Shown one piece after another: positions 17,355 to 25,791 of a DNA stretch of 42,763 nucleotides. The stretch's first letter is position 1; each line of letters begins with the position of its first letter. Source of the DNA: Rhizophagus prolifer. Lineage: Eukaryota; Glomeromycota; Glomeromycetes; Glomerales; Glomeraceae. The stretch covers positions 1 to 42,763 of the forward strand of contig NQWY01024641.1 of NCBI GenBank assembly GCA_019425655.1, in the 5' to 3' direction. The notes beneath the pieces are model-generated. The model saw only the letters and a program-made list of their open reading frames with translations. It had not been told where the DNA came from and searched no databases. Made by a program: the position numbers and the translations under genes.

Positions 17355-17978
17355 ATGAAAAAACTTTTACTCTTTTCCTTAATCACTTTTTTTCAATTGA
17401 CATTTGGTCAATTTGAGAATCTTCCGCAAAAAACGGTTTATTTCAAACCACCTGCGAACTGGACCAATGTCTGTTCTTACATGAATTTCATTGATCCAAT
17501 TGTGACAATCGATTTTTTTCCTCCGGGTAATCAGATGACGGCTGCTTGTGAGGGTTGGTACAAAACAACTTATGCTTTTAATAAGGCTTATGTTGAGTTT
17601 AACAATTGTAATTACATTAGTGGATCTCCTAATACTAATTATTTATACTATTCGTTAGAAACCGAAAATGCTGTTTTCTATGATTATTCTGCAGGACCAA
17701 TTTCTAATCCGCCGGCTTGCTTACTGGCTGTCAATGATCCTTCAAAAAAAGTGGCGATTGTAAAGATTTTCCCTAATCCAGTTCAGGATAATGTGAATAT
17801 CGAATCCGACAAGAATTTTGTTGCTTACGAAATCATCGATAAGTCAGGAAAAATGGTTGTAAGCAAAGATTTCAATTCATCTAAAATTGATATTAGCAAT
17901 TTGAAAGCAGGGGTTTACTTCATCAAACTAAAATCACTAAGCAATGAAACGAATGTTGTGAAATTTATTAAAAAATAA
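17355..17978 (+). CDS. Secreted protein with type A T9SS C-terminal domain
   Basis: The 207-residue protein has a signal peptide (ending LTFGQ) and a Cys-containing central region of unknown fold (about 20-125). From about residue 130 it has a Por-secretion-type sorting domain: FPNPVQDNVNIE, then YEIIDKSGKMVVS, then ISNLKAGVYFIKL, ending VVKFIKK. It is therefore a type IX cargo, released or anchored at the cell surface. The central domain is not recognised. Confidence 0.88.
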   Translation: MKKLLLFSLITFFQLTFGQFENLPQKTVYFKPPANWTNVCSYMNFIDPIVTIDFFPPGNQMTAACEGWYKTTYAFNKAYVEFNNCNYISGSPNTNYLYYSLETENAVFYDYSAGPISNPPACLLAVNDPSKKVAIVKIFPNPVQDNVNIESDKNFVAYEIIDKSGKMVVSKDFNSSKIDISNLKAGVYFIKLKSLSNETNVVKFIKK

Positions 17979-18004
17979 GTTTTCATTTATTAATTTATAA
18001 TCCA

Positions 18005-18012
18005 TATATTTG
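18005..18012 (+). promoter_or_regulatory. -7 element of secG
   Basis: TATATTTG is a perfect TAnnTTTG match, 31 bp before the secG ATG. Confidence 0.6.
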
Positions 18013-18043
18013 CGCTTCAAAATTTATTATTTAAGACGATACT

Positions 18044-18382
18044 ATGAGCACAATATTTACGCTGTTTATGATTCTAATTATCATTGCTAGCATTTTATTA
18101 GTTATCATCATCATGGCGCAAAATCCAAAAGGCGGTGGTCTTTCCGGAACGTTCGGAGGAGCTTCTTCTGCTACATTCGGGGTACAAAGAACCAATGATT
18201 TTATGGAAAAAGCAACCTGGACACTTGGAACAACTATTGTAGTTTTGATTTTGTTAAGCATTATCCTTACGGGAAAACCTTCACAGCCAGCTCCAACAAT
18301 GCCAACGCCGGTAAAAACTGAAGCTCCGGTAAAAACGCCTACAAATAATGCTCCTACAACTCAGGCACCAGCTACTAAGTAA
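18044..18382 (+). CDS. secG: Protein translocase subunit SecG
   Basis: The 112-residue protein has two membrane helices (about 4-22 and 58-76). Between them is the SecG loop NPKGGGLSGTFGGASSATFGVQR. It is the small subunit of the SecYEG channel. The C-terminal tail is rich in Pro, Thr and Ala, as usual in Bacteroidetes. Own promoter upstream; shared terminator downstream. Confidence 0.93.
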   Translation: MSTIFTLFMILIIIASILLVIIIMAQNPKGGGLSGTFGGASSATFGVQRTNDFMEKATWTLGTTIVVLILLSIILTGKPSQPAPTMPTPVKTEAPVKTPTNNAPTTQAPATK

Positions 18383-18403
18383 TTAAAATATTTATAAAAA
18401 AAT

Positions 18404-18431
18404 GCTTCCAAAAATTGGAAGCGTTTTTTTT
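18404..18431. terminator. Bidirectional terminator, secG and HD gene
   Basis: The stem GCTTCCAA / TTGGAAGC with loop AAA is followed by a run of eight T on plus, and has an A-rich stretch before it that serves the minus strand. Confidence 0.88.
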
Positions 18432-19020
18432 ATTCAGAAAACTTTTTCTCATCGAAACATTTCTTCATTAGTACCTGAAAGCATTCTGCCATATCATCCG
18501 ATGCCCGGCAAATTGCATTTTCCAGCATATTTCTTACCTGTCTCTCCGTAACAGCAGCCTCTGTCCAGCTTTTACCCGATGTATATGAGTTGAGAATAAA
18601 AGGCATAATCCTGTCGATCGCACAAGCAAAAATGGCGTCCGGTGTTGTTTCTTCTTCAAACTCGATCCAGAGGTTATAAAATTCTTCGGCGACCGGTTGA
18701 TCCAAAATACCGAAAATTTTTTTTGCAGCCAATTTTTCTCTTTCGAATTTGCCTTTCATTCCTTCTTCATCAAAAAGAAAAGTATCGCCGGCATCAATTT
18801 CTACCAAATCATGAACTGACAACATCCTGATGACTCTCAATAAATCAATTTCTGCATTGTTTTTTGCATAGGGAAAAAGGATCTGAGCCAGAATGATAAT
18901 CTGCCAGCTGTGTTCTGCCGTGTTTTCTCTTCTGGAGTCATCAGCATTATAATTTCTTCTCTGAACATTTTTCAAGGCATCGACTGCGAGGATGAAATCT
19001 ATTTCTTTCTGTATTTTCAT
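18430..19020 (-). CDS. HD-domain phosphohydrolase, YfbR/HDDC2-like
   Basis: The 196-residue protein carries metal-binding HD signatures: ENTAEHSW (first His), SVHDLVEIDAGDT (HD pair) and AIDRIMPFI (distal Asp). This order matches the HD_3 group that includes 5'-deoxynucleotidase YfbR and HDDC2, so a nucleotide monophosphatase role is likely. The ATG overlaps the stop of the upstream gene by 1 bp (TAATG), indicating coupling. Confidence 0.82.
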   Translation of the reverse strand: MKIQKEIDFILAVDALKNVQRRNYNADDSRRENTAEHSWQIIILAQILFPYAKNNAEIDLLRVIRMLSVHDLVEIDAGDTFLFDEEGMKGKFEREKLAAKKIFGILDQPVAEEFYNLWIEFEEETTPDAIFACAIDRIMPFILNSYTSGKSWTEAAVTERQVRNMLENAICRASDDMAECFQVLMKKCFDEKKFSE

Positions 19021-19703
19021 TATTCTTTATAATAATCTTTGATTTTATATTTTTTTGATTGACTTGCCCATTTATTGTTGATGAGATTTCGGGTTGTGAC
19101 TGTTACATATTCTCCATCCATTGCATCTTCTTCCATTTCGTAAACTTTCTGCAGGCCTTTCTTCGGAACAACCGCATATTCTGTTGTGATATGCCAGCAA
19201 CATCCGGATTTGGCAAAAGTTATAATTCTTTTTCTTTTGTGATCTGTTTGGAACATTCCTAGATTCTCATAAGCTAAAGCCGTTAATTCATTACTAAGAA
19301 CAAATTGTTTCCTGGTGGAGTTGTAAACATAAACATCATAAGACGGTCCACCATAGCCGCTTTGGTTTCCATTCCTGATCGCTAGATCTTCCGAACCATC
19401 AAAATTGAAATCATCAAAAATCAAAGGACTCTGCTCATTGTAAAGCTGAATGATGTTGACGCTTGGTTTCTGGTTCTGATTGAGATAAAAATAAAGATCT
19501 TCCGATGTCAATGTCTGAAAAATCTGTTTCGATCTTTTATCAATTAATTTGATTATGCCTTCTCCACTGCAGGTATCGCCTTCACAGCTTTTAACAGACA
19601 TCTGTACATCAAATCTTTTAGAACCGTCTTTAATCTCAAATTTTGCCTGTGCAATATAGAACTGAGCGAAGATGATCAACGGAAAGAGAACAACTTTTTT
19701 CAT
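19020..19703 (-). CDS. Exported protein resembling the XAC2610 group
   Basis: The 227-residue protein has a signal peptide (ending YIAQA), a Cys pair SCEGDTCSGEG, a calcium-binding-like stretch FDDFNFDGSEDLAIRNGNQ and the motif SGCCWH. This combination is that of periplasmic XAC2610-type proteins of unknown role. It lies between pepE and the HD gene on the same strand, 9 bp after pepE, so the three may form an operon. Confidence 0.65.
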   Translation of the reverse strand: MKKVVLFPLIIFAQFYIAQAKFEIKDGSKRFDVQMSVKSCEGDTCSGEGIIKLIDKRSKQIFQTLTSEDLYFYLNQNQKPSVNIIQLYNEQSPLIFDDFNFDGSEDLAIRNGNQSGYGGPSYDVYVYNSTRKQFVLSNELTALAYENLGMFQTDHKRKRIITFAKSGCCWHITTEYAVVPKKGLQKVYEMEEDAMDGEYVTVTTRNLINNKWASQSKKYKIKDYYKE

Positions 19704-19712
19704 TGATTTAAT

Positions 19713-20420
19713 TTATAGTTCGGTTCCGGATGTTATTTCGTAAGGTTCTTTTCCTTTTTCAAAAATCCTCGTCAATTCTGAACCTTCCACTGTTATTTTA
19801 TTATTAATTCTTCTGATCCAATTGCCCTCTCTGAGTCCTATAACCTTGATATCATTCTGGGTGAGAAATTCTTTGATCCTGGTTTCTCTGGTTTCTCCGT
19901 TGTGTCTGATCTCAGAATTCGGGTCCAGGTAATGCGGGTTAATATTGAAAGGAACAAGCCCCATACAGTCAAAGCTTGGCGGATAAACGATAGGCATATC
20001 ATTGGTTGTTTTCATATTGATGCCTCCGATGTTGCTTCCTGCGCTGCAACCTAAGTATGGTTTTCCTGATTCTATATTTTGTTTAAGGACGTCTATCAAT
20101 CCTAACTCGTGCAAAGTTTTCACTAAAAGAAAGGTATTACCTCCGCCTGTAAAAAAAGCTTGTGCTGAATTTACAGCTTCTTCTTTATTGGTGAATTCGT
20201 GAAGACCTCTGACACTGATACCGATAGACGAGAAAAATTGTCTTGCTTTTGTGGTATAATCATCATGTGAGATCCCGCCCGGTCTTGCAAATGGAATGAA
20301 TATCAATTCATCAATTCCATCAAAGAGAATCCCGAGCTGCGGTTTGAGATATTCTAAATATTGTCCGCCAAAGAGTGTGGATGTGGATGCCAGAACAAAT
20401 TTCGGGAAATGTTTTTTAAT
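19713..20420 (-). CDS. pepE: Dipeptidase E, peptidase S51; start codon unclear
   Basis: PepE cleaves dipeptides with N-terminal Asp. The frame shows LASTSTLFGG, FIPFARPGG, FFTGGGNTF, the nucleophile Ser in GCSAGSN and INPHYLDPN. Family length is about 230-240 residues. The first ordinary start in frame is a TTG at 20306, which would delete the first strand. The frame is open to 20447. ATT at 20420 opens a natural-looking N-terminus (I/M-KKHFPKFVLAST) giving 235 residues, so ATT seems to stand where ATG is expected. A minus-strand TATTTTTG lies at 20463-20456. Confidence 0.8.
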   Translation of the reverse strand: MKKHFPKFVLASTSTLFGGQYLEYLKPQLGILFDGIDELIFIPFARPGGISHDDYTTKARQFFSSIGISVRGLHEFTNKEEAVNSAQAFFTGGGNTFLLVKTLHELGLIDVLKQNIESGKPYLGCSAGSNIGGINMKTTNDMPIVYPPSFDCMGLVPFNINPHYLDPNSEIRHNGETRETRIKEFLTQNDIKVIGLREGNWIRRINNKITVEGSELTRIFEKGKEPYEITSGTEL

Positions 20421-20447
20421 ATTGGAAAACTCTATTGCAAGTTTACA

Positions 20448-20735
20448 CTAAATTTCAAAAATATCATTCTTAAAGTGTAATAATAGAAAACAGTATAGAA
20501 AGAACAGAAAACTATTTGGTAACCATAGAAAATTTTGCTAAAACAAGATAAGACTATACTGTGAGAATATAAAACTAGATTGAAATAATATAAAATCACA
20601 TCGCTATAAATGAAAAATATATTGTAATAATATATAACAAAACTGCAGAAAGTTAAAACTAAATTAATGCAATATAAAACTATATCTTCAGAACTGAGAC
20701 CGAGATTACAGAAATGTCCACCGTAATACAGACTT
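20448..20735. other. A-rich spacer with roughly 21-bp phased A tracts
   Basis: About 290 bp with no credible gene. The word ATAAAACT or close variants recurs at 20569, 20590, 20634, 20653 and 20674, mostly at about two helical turns or a multiple, as in intrinsically curved DNA. Composition differs from other spacers in the window. Confidence 0.5.
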
Positions 20736-20746
20736 TATTTCAAAAA

Positions 20747-20769
20747 AACCTGCAGAAGATCTGCAGGTT
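20747..20769 (-). terminator. Terminator of the beta-helix lipoprotein gene
   Basis: The 9-bp stem AACCTGCAG / CTGCAGGTT has a 5-base loop and, on the minus strand, a following T run. Confidence 0.85.
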
Positions 20770-20822
20770 CAAAAATTTTTGATTTGATATGAAGAAAAAA
20801 GAAATTTTCTAGAAAAGACAGA

Positions 20823-22034
20823 TTAGTTTCCAGCATCTGCAACGTCAAAAGCGGTAAGTCCTGTCCAACCTTTTGCCCAATCCGGCAGAGCTGTACCATT
20901 ACCTGCTCCTGTTGCAGTTGTGCTTTTGACATATACAGTTGACATGTCCGGTGTTGGGTTAGCTGTAGTCGCTTTTGCTTTCCATTCGGTACCAATATTA
21001 ACAAAACGAATATTGTTAAGATAAGCGCCACTTTTGAACCATGTGTACGTTCTATCGGTTTCAAAATCTAATCCTGTAGAGAAATTAGCCAAAACTACAT
21101 TATCAAATTTACCTGCAGATCCTGCTCTGATCTTCATTCCCTGAGATTCCGCACCTTTGGTGTTACCGATGAAAGTTGCATTTGTAACTGTTGGATTTGA
21201 CACCCCACCATTTGCACCGTTTGTAGTATTGGCATCGGTATCCTGGCTGTCCGCTTCTATTCCTCTATTGCCCGGTTCTGCAGCATCCATAAACTGTTTC
21301 ATTCTTGCAGCATAGATATAGTTTACAGATCCGCTCCAGCTTTCTGTCCAGTCAAAAGAATCATCACCTACTCCTGTAACAAGAATGTGATCTACGTTGA
21401 CGTTGCCACCAAACATCTCTACACCGTCATCTGCCCCATTGGTAACATATACATAAGAAACTTTTGTTCCACTACCTACACCAAACAATGAAAGACCATT
21501 GAATTCTTTTTCAGGATTATACTTGTAGCCAGAATCCTTGATCACCAGATACGTAATGCTTCCTGAATTATCTGTTTTATCTGTTCCACCATAAGTAAGC
21601 TCTCCAAGTTCTGAAGTAGAAGTTCCGGCAGCACTTCTGTTGGAAGGTGCGTTTCCAAGAACAACAATACCTCCCCAATGTCCCTGCTTATGAGTAGTTC
21701 CCTCGAAAACTACCGGTTGAGAAGCCGTTCCATTGATATAAATCTTAGCTCCTCTTTCTACTATAAGATAACTAACTGTCTTAACAGTCCCGTCACTGTT
21801 AAGCTCTCCTGCAGTAACCTGAAATTTTGTTCCTGCCGGGATTGTAAGTGATGCTCCAGCTTTGACCGCTACTTTGCCTGTAATCGTATACGTTTTGGAC
21901 GGATCAAGCGTGACATTACCCGTGATATCTCCTTTAAAATTATTAGGGTCAACTGATGATGTATTGTCAATGATTTCATCATCATTATTACTACAAGAAA
22001 CTACAAATACTGTTGTTGAAGCTACCATTGACAA
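20823..22034 (-). CDS. Beta-helix lipoprotein paired with a TonB receptor; start unclear
   Basis: The 403-residue frame has a lipobox (VVSC) followed by SNNDDE, resembling the lipoprotein export signal. Its body has short repeating strands (GVGSGTKVSYVYVTNGADDGVEMFGG region) typical of a right-handed parallel beta-helix. Homologues are often mislabelled multidrug transporters. It probably sits on the cell surface and works with the receptor just upstream on the same strand. Start: the listed TTG gives a signal peptide with no basic residue. The frame is open a further 15 codons and would supply RTFLKAILGL, a proper n-region, but no ATG is found there. Confidence 0.75.
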   Translation of the reverse strand: MSMVASTTVFVVSCSNNDDEIIDNTSSVDPNNFKGDITGNVTLDPSKTYTITGKVAVKAGASLTIPAGTKFQVTAGELNSDGTVKTVSYLIVERGAKIYINGTASQPVVFEGTTHKQGHWGGIVVLGNAPSNRSAAGTSTSELGELTYGGTDKTDNSGSITYLVIKDSGYKYNPEKEFNGLSLFGVGSGTKVSYVYVTNGADDGVEMFGGNVNVDHILVTGVGDDSFDWTESWSGSVNYIYAARMKQFMDAAEPGNRGIEADSQDTDANTTNGANGGVSNPTVTNATFIGNTKGAESQGMKIRAGSAGKFDNVVLANFSTGLDFETDRTYTWFKSGAYLNNIRFVNIGTEWKAKATTANPTPDMSTVYVKSTTATGAGNGTALPDWAKGWTGLTAFDVADAGN

Positions 22035-22062
22035 ACCAAGGATCGCTTTTAAAAATGTTCGA

Positions 22063-24477
22063 TTAGAGTTTGTATGTTAGGCTAACACCTATCTGCCTTC
22101 CATTTGTATAATCTTTGTGGGTAAATGTTCCGGCATTGTTAGTTTGCTCAATTTTAGCATGCGGGTTTAACAAATTTTTTGCAGTAATCCCAACATTAAT
22201 TTGTTTAAGAGTAAGGTTTAAATTGATATCCAGAATATCTTTTGGTAATTCATAAAAATTACCTCCATTATTGGTTCCAATAGCATACAGGTTTTTACCG
22301 ACACGGGAATAAGACACTACAAGGTCCAGGGTATTGTTCCCGTTCCATTTGTAGTTATAGCCTATATTAGCATTTGCTAAGAAATCCGCAACACCTTGTA
22401 CGTCATCTTTGGTCTGTCCACTGTACTCCAATGTTTTCCCGTTATTTTCCGCCGCTATCTCATCAGGCGTTTTAAGCTGTTGTTGAGAATGCATATATGT
22501 CCCGTTCAGGAAAGCATATATTTTGGAATTATTCCATTTGTAGATATCTTTTCTGATCTCTGCTTCTGCACCGAAGATGTAACCCCAGTTTGCAATATTG
22601 AAATATGTCATATCACTAGGCGCTGCAGATGCGTAAGTACTTCTGGCAATAGGGTTCTGAATATATTTCCCAAAGGCCGTCACAGAGATTACTTCGCCTG
22701 CTTTTGGGAAAAGCTCCCATTTCAAATCTACATTATAATTATCAGACGGATATAAATAAGGATTACCATAAATGTTTGTCGTAACATCATAATAAGCTAT
22801 CGGGATAAGCTCTTTCGGCTGTGGAAGTGTATAAGTTTTTGATGCTGCAAATCTTAAATTCTGTCTGTCATTAATGCTGTATTTAGCATTAATCGCCGGT
22901 AAGAATTTGTTGTACTGCTTTGTTTTTTTATTGGTATCAAGAATGTCATTCCAGGCGTTATCAAAATTGATATAGTCAAACCTGGCACCAGCCTGCAATA
23001 CAAACTTATCCGAGAATCTGATATCTAAATTTGCAAAACCAGACTGAATATTTCTTTTTATACTATATCTGCTTTTTTGAACATTATAAACAAACAAGCC
23101 ATTATTGTAGGAATTAATGTAAGCATCTATATCTTGTGGATCTACAGGTATGGACAAATTAAAATTCATCCCCAAAGTTGTCTGTTCAAATTGCCTGTCT
23201 TTGTAAGACCCGTCGTAACCAAAAATCAGCTTATACCTATCTCCGAAGCTTTTAGTGATATAAATATGAGCTAAAGCTGTTTTGTCCTTCAGTTCATCAA
23301 AATATCTGTGATTGCTGATTGCGCTGCTTGCAAGAAGCTCGTTGGTTTCCCCATTGATCGTGTTTTGTAAACGATCCGGTCTTTTGCTGTTCAATATATT
23401 AAAACCTAATCCCCAATCAGCAACCCACGTTTCGCCAATTTTGTGATTCCCGAATAGCTGATTGACCCAAGTATCGGTCAATTTGTTATCCCCTCTGTTG
23501 ATGATAACATTTTTATCAACATCATAAGAATAGCCCTGATAAATCTTAGCCTCCTGCTGAGAAGAGTGAATGTAATTGGTGGTGAATTTTAATTTGTTAT
23601 TACTATTCAGTTTATAATCGACATTAAGCAATGCTGTCGTATTGGTTTTATAATCAGAACGCTGAACATTATCGAATTTTTTATTAGGCGTTCCGTCTGC
23701 AAAATAAAATCCTTCTTTTCCATCGCTATATTCATATGAATTATCAAAGCCTACATATCCAAAAAAAGCCAATTTTCCAAGGGTAACACCGCCTTCAAAA
23801 TTCATATTAGAATCAAATGGATTCTGTGCATTTTTAAAATTCCATTTTGTAGAGAAAGGATATTGAACATTAGGATTTCCTTTTCTATAGGTAGTTTCCT
23901 TAAATCCAAAAAATCCAGGCCCGCCATCCTGTAATTTAAAATTCCCTTTATCAAAAGTCTGAAGATTAATCGAGCTTCCGATCCCTACATTGAAATAAGG
24001 TTTTCCAACATGCGTTTTTGAAACAATATCAATATTAGCTCCACCAAAATCACCAGAGAATCTTGGATTATAAACCTTATCAAGCGAAACATACTCAATC
24101 ATGGAAGTTTTAAAAATCTCAAGATCCATGTTTTTAAATTCCGGGTTTTCTGACGGAATCTCCATGCCGTTCAAAGTAGTCCCGTTGTAACGATCTCCAA
24201 GACCTCTAACAAAGATTTGCCCGCTTCCTTCCTGTTTCAGTGTCCCCGTAGCTTTAGTCACCGCAGTTGCCACATCTCCGACACCTTGTTTGGATAACTG
24301 AGCTGCTCCTACCCGCTCAATCACTTCAACAGATTTTTTCTGAGCCTGGATGATATTCGACTCGCTGCTTTTTTTTGTGTTACCGATGATCTTAACTTCG
24401 TCGATTTTCTTTTCACCTTTCAGAGTATCCTGAGTGTTTTGTGCCAATAAAAGAGACATCGGCATACAAAGAAACAA
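22063..24477 (-). CDS. TonB-dependent outer-membrane receptor; N-terminus unclear
   Basis: The 804-residue frame has a plug domain (VEVIERVGAAQLSKQGVGDV, IFVRGLGDRYNGTTLNG, PENPEFKN-like segment) and a 22-strand-type barrel ending in the aromatic-rich strand GVSLTYKL. There is no carboxypeptidase-like N-terminal extension. It should import a bound nutrient or chelate with TonB energy; the ligand is unknown. Start: the TTG at 24477 yields a 13-residue hydrophobic leader (MFLCMPMSLLLAQ). Upstream, a better signal-peptide-like stretch (KFLYIRIAFHIISLATASVL) lies in a different frame and also lacks ATG. Confidence 0.85.
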   Translation of the reverse strand: MFLCMPMSLLLAQNTQDTLKGEKKIDEVKIIGNTKKSSESNIIQAQKKSVEVIERVGAAQLSKQGVGDVATAVTKATGTLKQEGSGQIFVRGLGDRYNGTTLNGMEIPSENPEFKNMDLEIFKTSMIEYVSLDKVYNPRFSGDFGGANIDIVSKTHVGKPYFNVGIGSSINLQTFDKGNFKLQDGGPGFFGFKETTYRKGNPNVQYPFSTKWNFKNAQNPFDSNMNFEGGVTLGKLAFFGYVGFDNSYEYSDGKEGFYFADGTPNKKFDNVQRSDYKTNTTALLNVDYKLNSNNKLKFTTNYIHSSQQEAKIYQGYSYDVDKNVIINRGDNKLTDTWVNQLFGNHKIGETWVADWGLGFNILNSKRPDRLQNTINGETNELLASSAISNHRYFDELKDKTALAHIYITKSFGDRYKLIFGYDGSYKDRQFEQTTLGMNFNLSIPVDPQDIDAYINSYNNGLFVYNVQKSRYSIKRNIQSGFANLDIRFSDKFVLQAGARFDYINFDNAWNDILDTNKKTKQYNKFLPAINAKYSINDRQNLRFAASKTYTLPQPKELIPIAYYDVTTNIYGNPYLYPSDNYNVDLKWELFPKAGEVISVTAFGKYIQNPIARSTYASAAPSDMTYFNIANWGYIFGAEAEIRKDIYKWNNSKIYAFLNGTYMHSQQQLKTPDEIAAENNGKTLEYSGQTKDDVQGVADFLANANIGYNYKWNGNNTLDLVVSYSRVGKNLYAIGTNNGGNFYELPKDILDINLNLTLKQINVGITAKNLLNPHAKIEQTNNAGTFTHKDYTNGRQIGVSLTYKL

Positions 24478-24630
24478 AGCACTGATGCCGTTGCCAAAGA
24501 AATGATATGAAAAGCAATCCGAATGTATAAGAATTTTTAAATATTCTTTAATTAAGCATTACGAAATACCGAATTATGTTAAATCAACTTTAACAGGTTA
24601 ATACTTTTTAAAAATCTGTTCATTTATTGT

Positions 24631-24638
24631 TAAATTTG
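24631..24638 (+). promoter_or_regulatory. -7 element upstream of the tRNA-threonylcarbamoylation gene
   Basis: TAAATTTG is a perfect match. It predicts a 5' leader of about 108 bases before the ATG at 24753. Confidence 0.5.
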
Positions 24639-24684
24639 CAATAGATAAATTTATCTGCCAATTTTATTAAAACTTAACAAACCA

Positions 24685-24729
24685 ATGAAAATCAACACAT
24701 TGAAAACTTTAACAGTTATTCATATTTGA
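24685..24729 (+). CDS. Possible 14-codon leader ORF
   Basis: ATG at 24685 opens MKINTLKTLTVIHI and stops at 24729, within the predicted leader of the next gene. It may be a leader peptide or chance; no regulatory hairpin is evident. Confidence 0.2.
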   Translation: MKINTLKTLTVIHI

Positions 24730-24752
24730 TTTTTACCAAAATTTGAACTTAA

Positions 24753-25307
24753 ATGGACTTAACTCAGGCAATAGAAACTTTACAATGTGGCGGAACCATA
24801 CTTTACCCGACTGACACCATCTGGGGAATCGGCTGTGATGCAACCAATCCGGAAGCTATCAAAAAGATATTCGATATCAAGAAAAGAGAACCCAATAAAT
24901 CCCTTATTATCTTAGTAGAGTCTGAGAAAAGATTACAAGATCTGGTAGATGTTCCGGAAATGGCCTGGCAAATCATCGATCTTAGTGAGAAACCGGTAAC
25001 CATTGTTTACGAAAATCCCAAGAATCTTCCTAAAGAATTATTGGCCGAGGACGGAAGCGTAGGCATACGGATTGTGAAAAACGATTACTGCAAAAAACTG
25101 ATTTCAAAACTTAACAAACCTCTCGTTTCAACATCGGCTAATCTCAGCGGACAAAAGTCGCCGATGAAATTCAGCGATATCTCATACGAAATCAAGAGTG
25201 CAGTTGATTATATTGTAGAAGATTTTCATGACAAGGTTTCGGAGTTTTCCGGCTCATCCGTTATCAAAGTCTGGAACAATAACCAAATCAAAATCCTCCG
25301 CGAATAA
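24753..25307 (+). CDS. L-threonylcarbamoyladenylate synthase (TsaC/Sua5 type)
   Basis: The 184-residue YrdC-domain protein makes threonylcarbamoyl-AMP for the t6A37 modification of ANN-decoding tRNAs. Motifs are LYPTDTIWGIGCDA, KKREPNKSLIIL (ATP/bicarbonate site), GIRIV and STSANLSGQ. It lacks the extra Sua5 C-terminal domain, so it is the short TsaC-like form. The ATG at 24753 is consistent with the family N-terminus. Confidence 0.93.
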   Translation: MDLTQAIETLQCGGTILYPTDTIWGIGCDATNPEAIKKIFDIKKREPNKSLIILVESEKRLQDLVDVPEMAWQIIDLSEKPVTIVYENPKNLPKELLAEDGSVGIRIVKNDYCKKLISKLNKPLVSTSANLSGQKSPMKFSDISYEIKSAVDYIVEDFHDKVSEFSGSSVIKVWNNNQIKILRE

Positions 25308-25346
25308 AAAAACCGGCGGATGACCTTTTGCAAGACCATCCGCCGG
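25305..25346 (-). terminator. Strong minus-strand terminator with no minus-strand gene before it
   Basis: The 10-bp stem CCGGCGGATG / CATCCGCCGG (25313-25322 and 25337-25346) is followed on the minus strand by seven T. On the plus strand only A-rich sequence follows, so it is a poor terminator for the gene ending at 25307. Confidence 0.75.
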
Positions 25347-25353
25347 AAAAATA

Positions 25354-25421
25354 AACTATGAAAAAAAACTACTTTTTGTATTGACCATAATCACAAAAAG
25401 AATACCGCATCTTTTTTCATA
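25354..25421. repeat. Nested inverted repeats in spacer
   Basis: An outer 11-bp arm CTATGAAAAAA is matched by TTTTTTCATAG. Within it lies an 8-bp arm pair CTTTTTGT / ACAAAAAG. The whole would fold as a two-tier hairpin in RNA from either strand. Confidence 0.7.
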
Positions 25422-25546
25422 GCAAAATGTCTGATTCTTAGCTTTTCAAACGCAATCAAAAGACAAAAAGTCTTGATTTTCAAAAATTTGGGGCGTATCT
25501 ACATATTTTTCCCGACAGCTTTTCCAAATCAAAAAATATCTAGACT

Positions 25547-25766
25547 GCGCTATCCGCTCATATCTTTTTCGTCGGCTCGCAAGCCGACAAAAAAGGATAA
25601 TCGCTACTATCGCTTACGCAGCTTCACATAGTAGAAACTTTTCCCAAAAGAATTATCTTTGCAACAAATAATAAAACAAGAGCTCCAATTATATTATTTG
25701 CTAAGTAAAACGGCTTTGCGGACTTAAAAGCAGTTAGTAGTTTAAATCTTTGCGGACTTTGCGTTT
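25547..25766 (-). repeat. Two-part dispersed repeat, copy B
   Basis: Read on the minus strand, the 23-bp word (25766-25744) is exactly that at 8664-8686. The structured block (25614-25547) matches 8863-8930 in its flanks (TAGCG-ATCC before the hairpin and GATAT-AGCGGA-AGCG after it), with a different hairpin: GTCGGCT / AGCCGAC extended by T5 / A5. The surrounding 484-bp spacer (25308-25791) otherwise shows no gene. Confidence 0.8.
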
Positions 25767-25791
25767 AAATACTCATTTTTGAACCAATAAA

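Noticed and set aside
20823-22034. Multidrug transporter, a common label for such proteins
   Set aside because: The protein is a lipoprotein with beta-helix repeats and no membrane helices beyond the signal peptide.
24685-24729. Attenuator leader peptide for the TsaC-type gene
   Set aside because: No run of regulatory codons and no terminator/antiterminator pair follows; kept only as a low-confidence ORF.
24803-25003. Minus-strand frame inside the TsaC-type gene
   Set aside because: A shadow of a conserved plus-strand enzyme, with no supporting signal.
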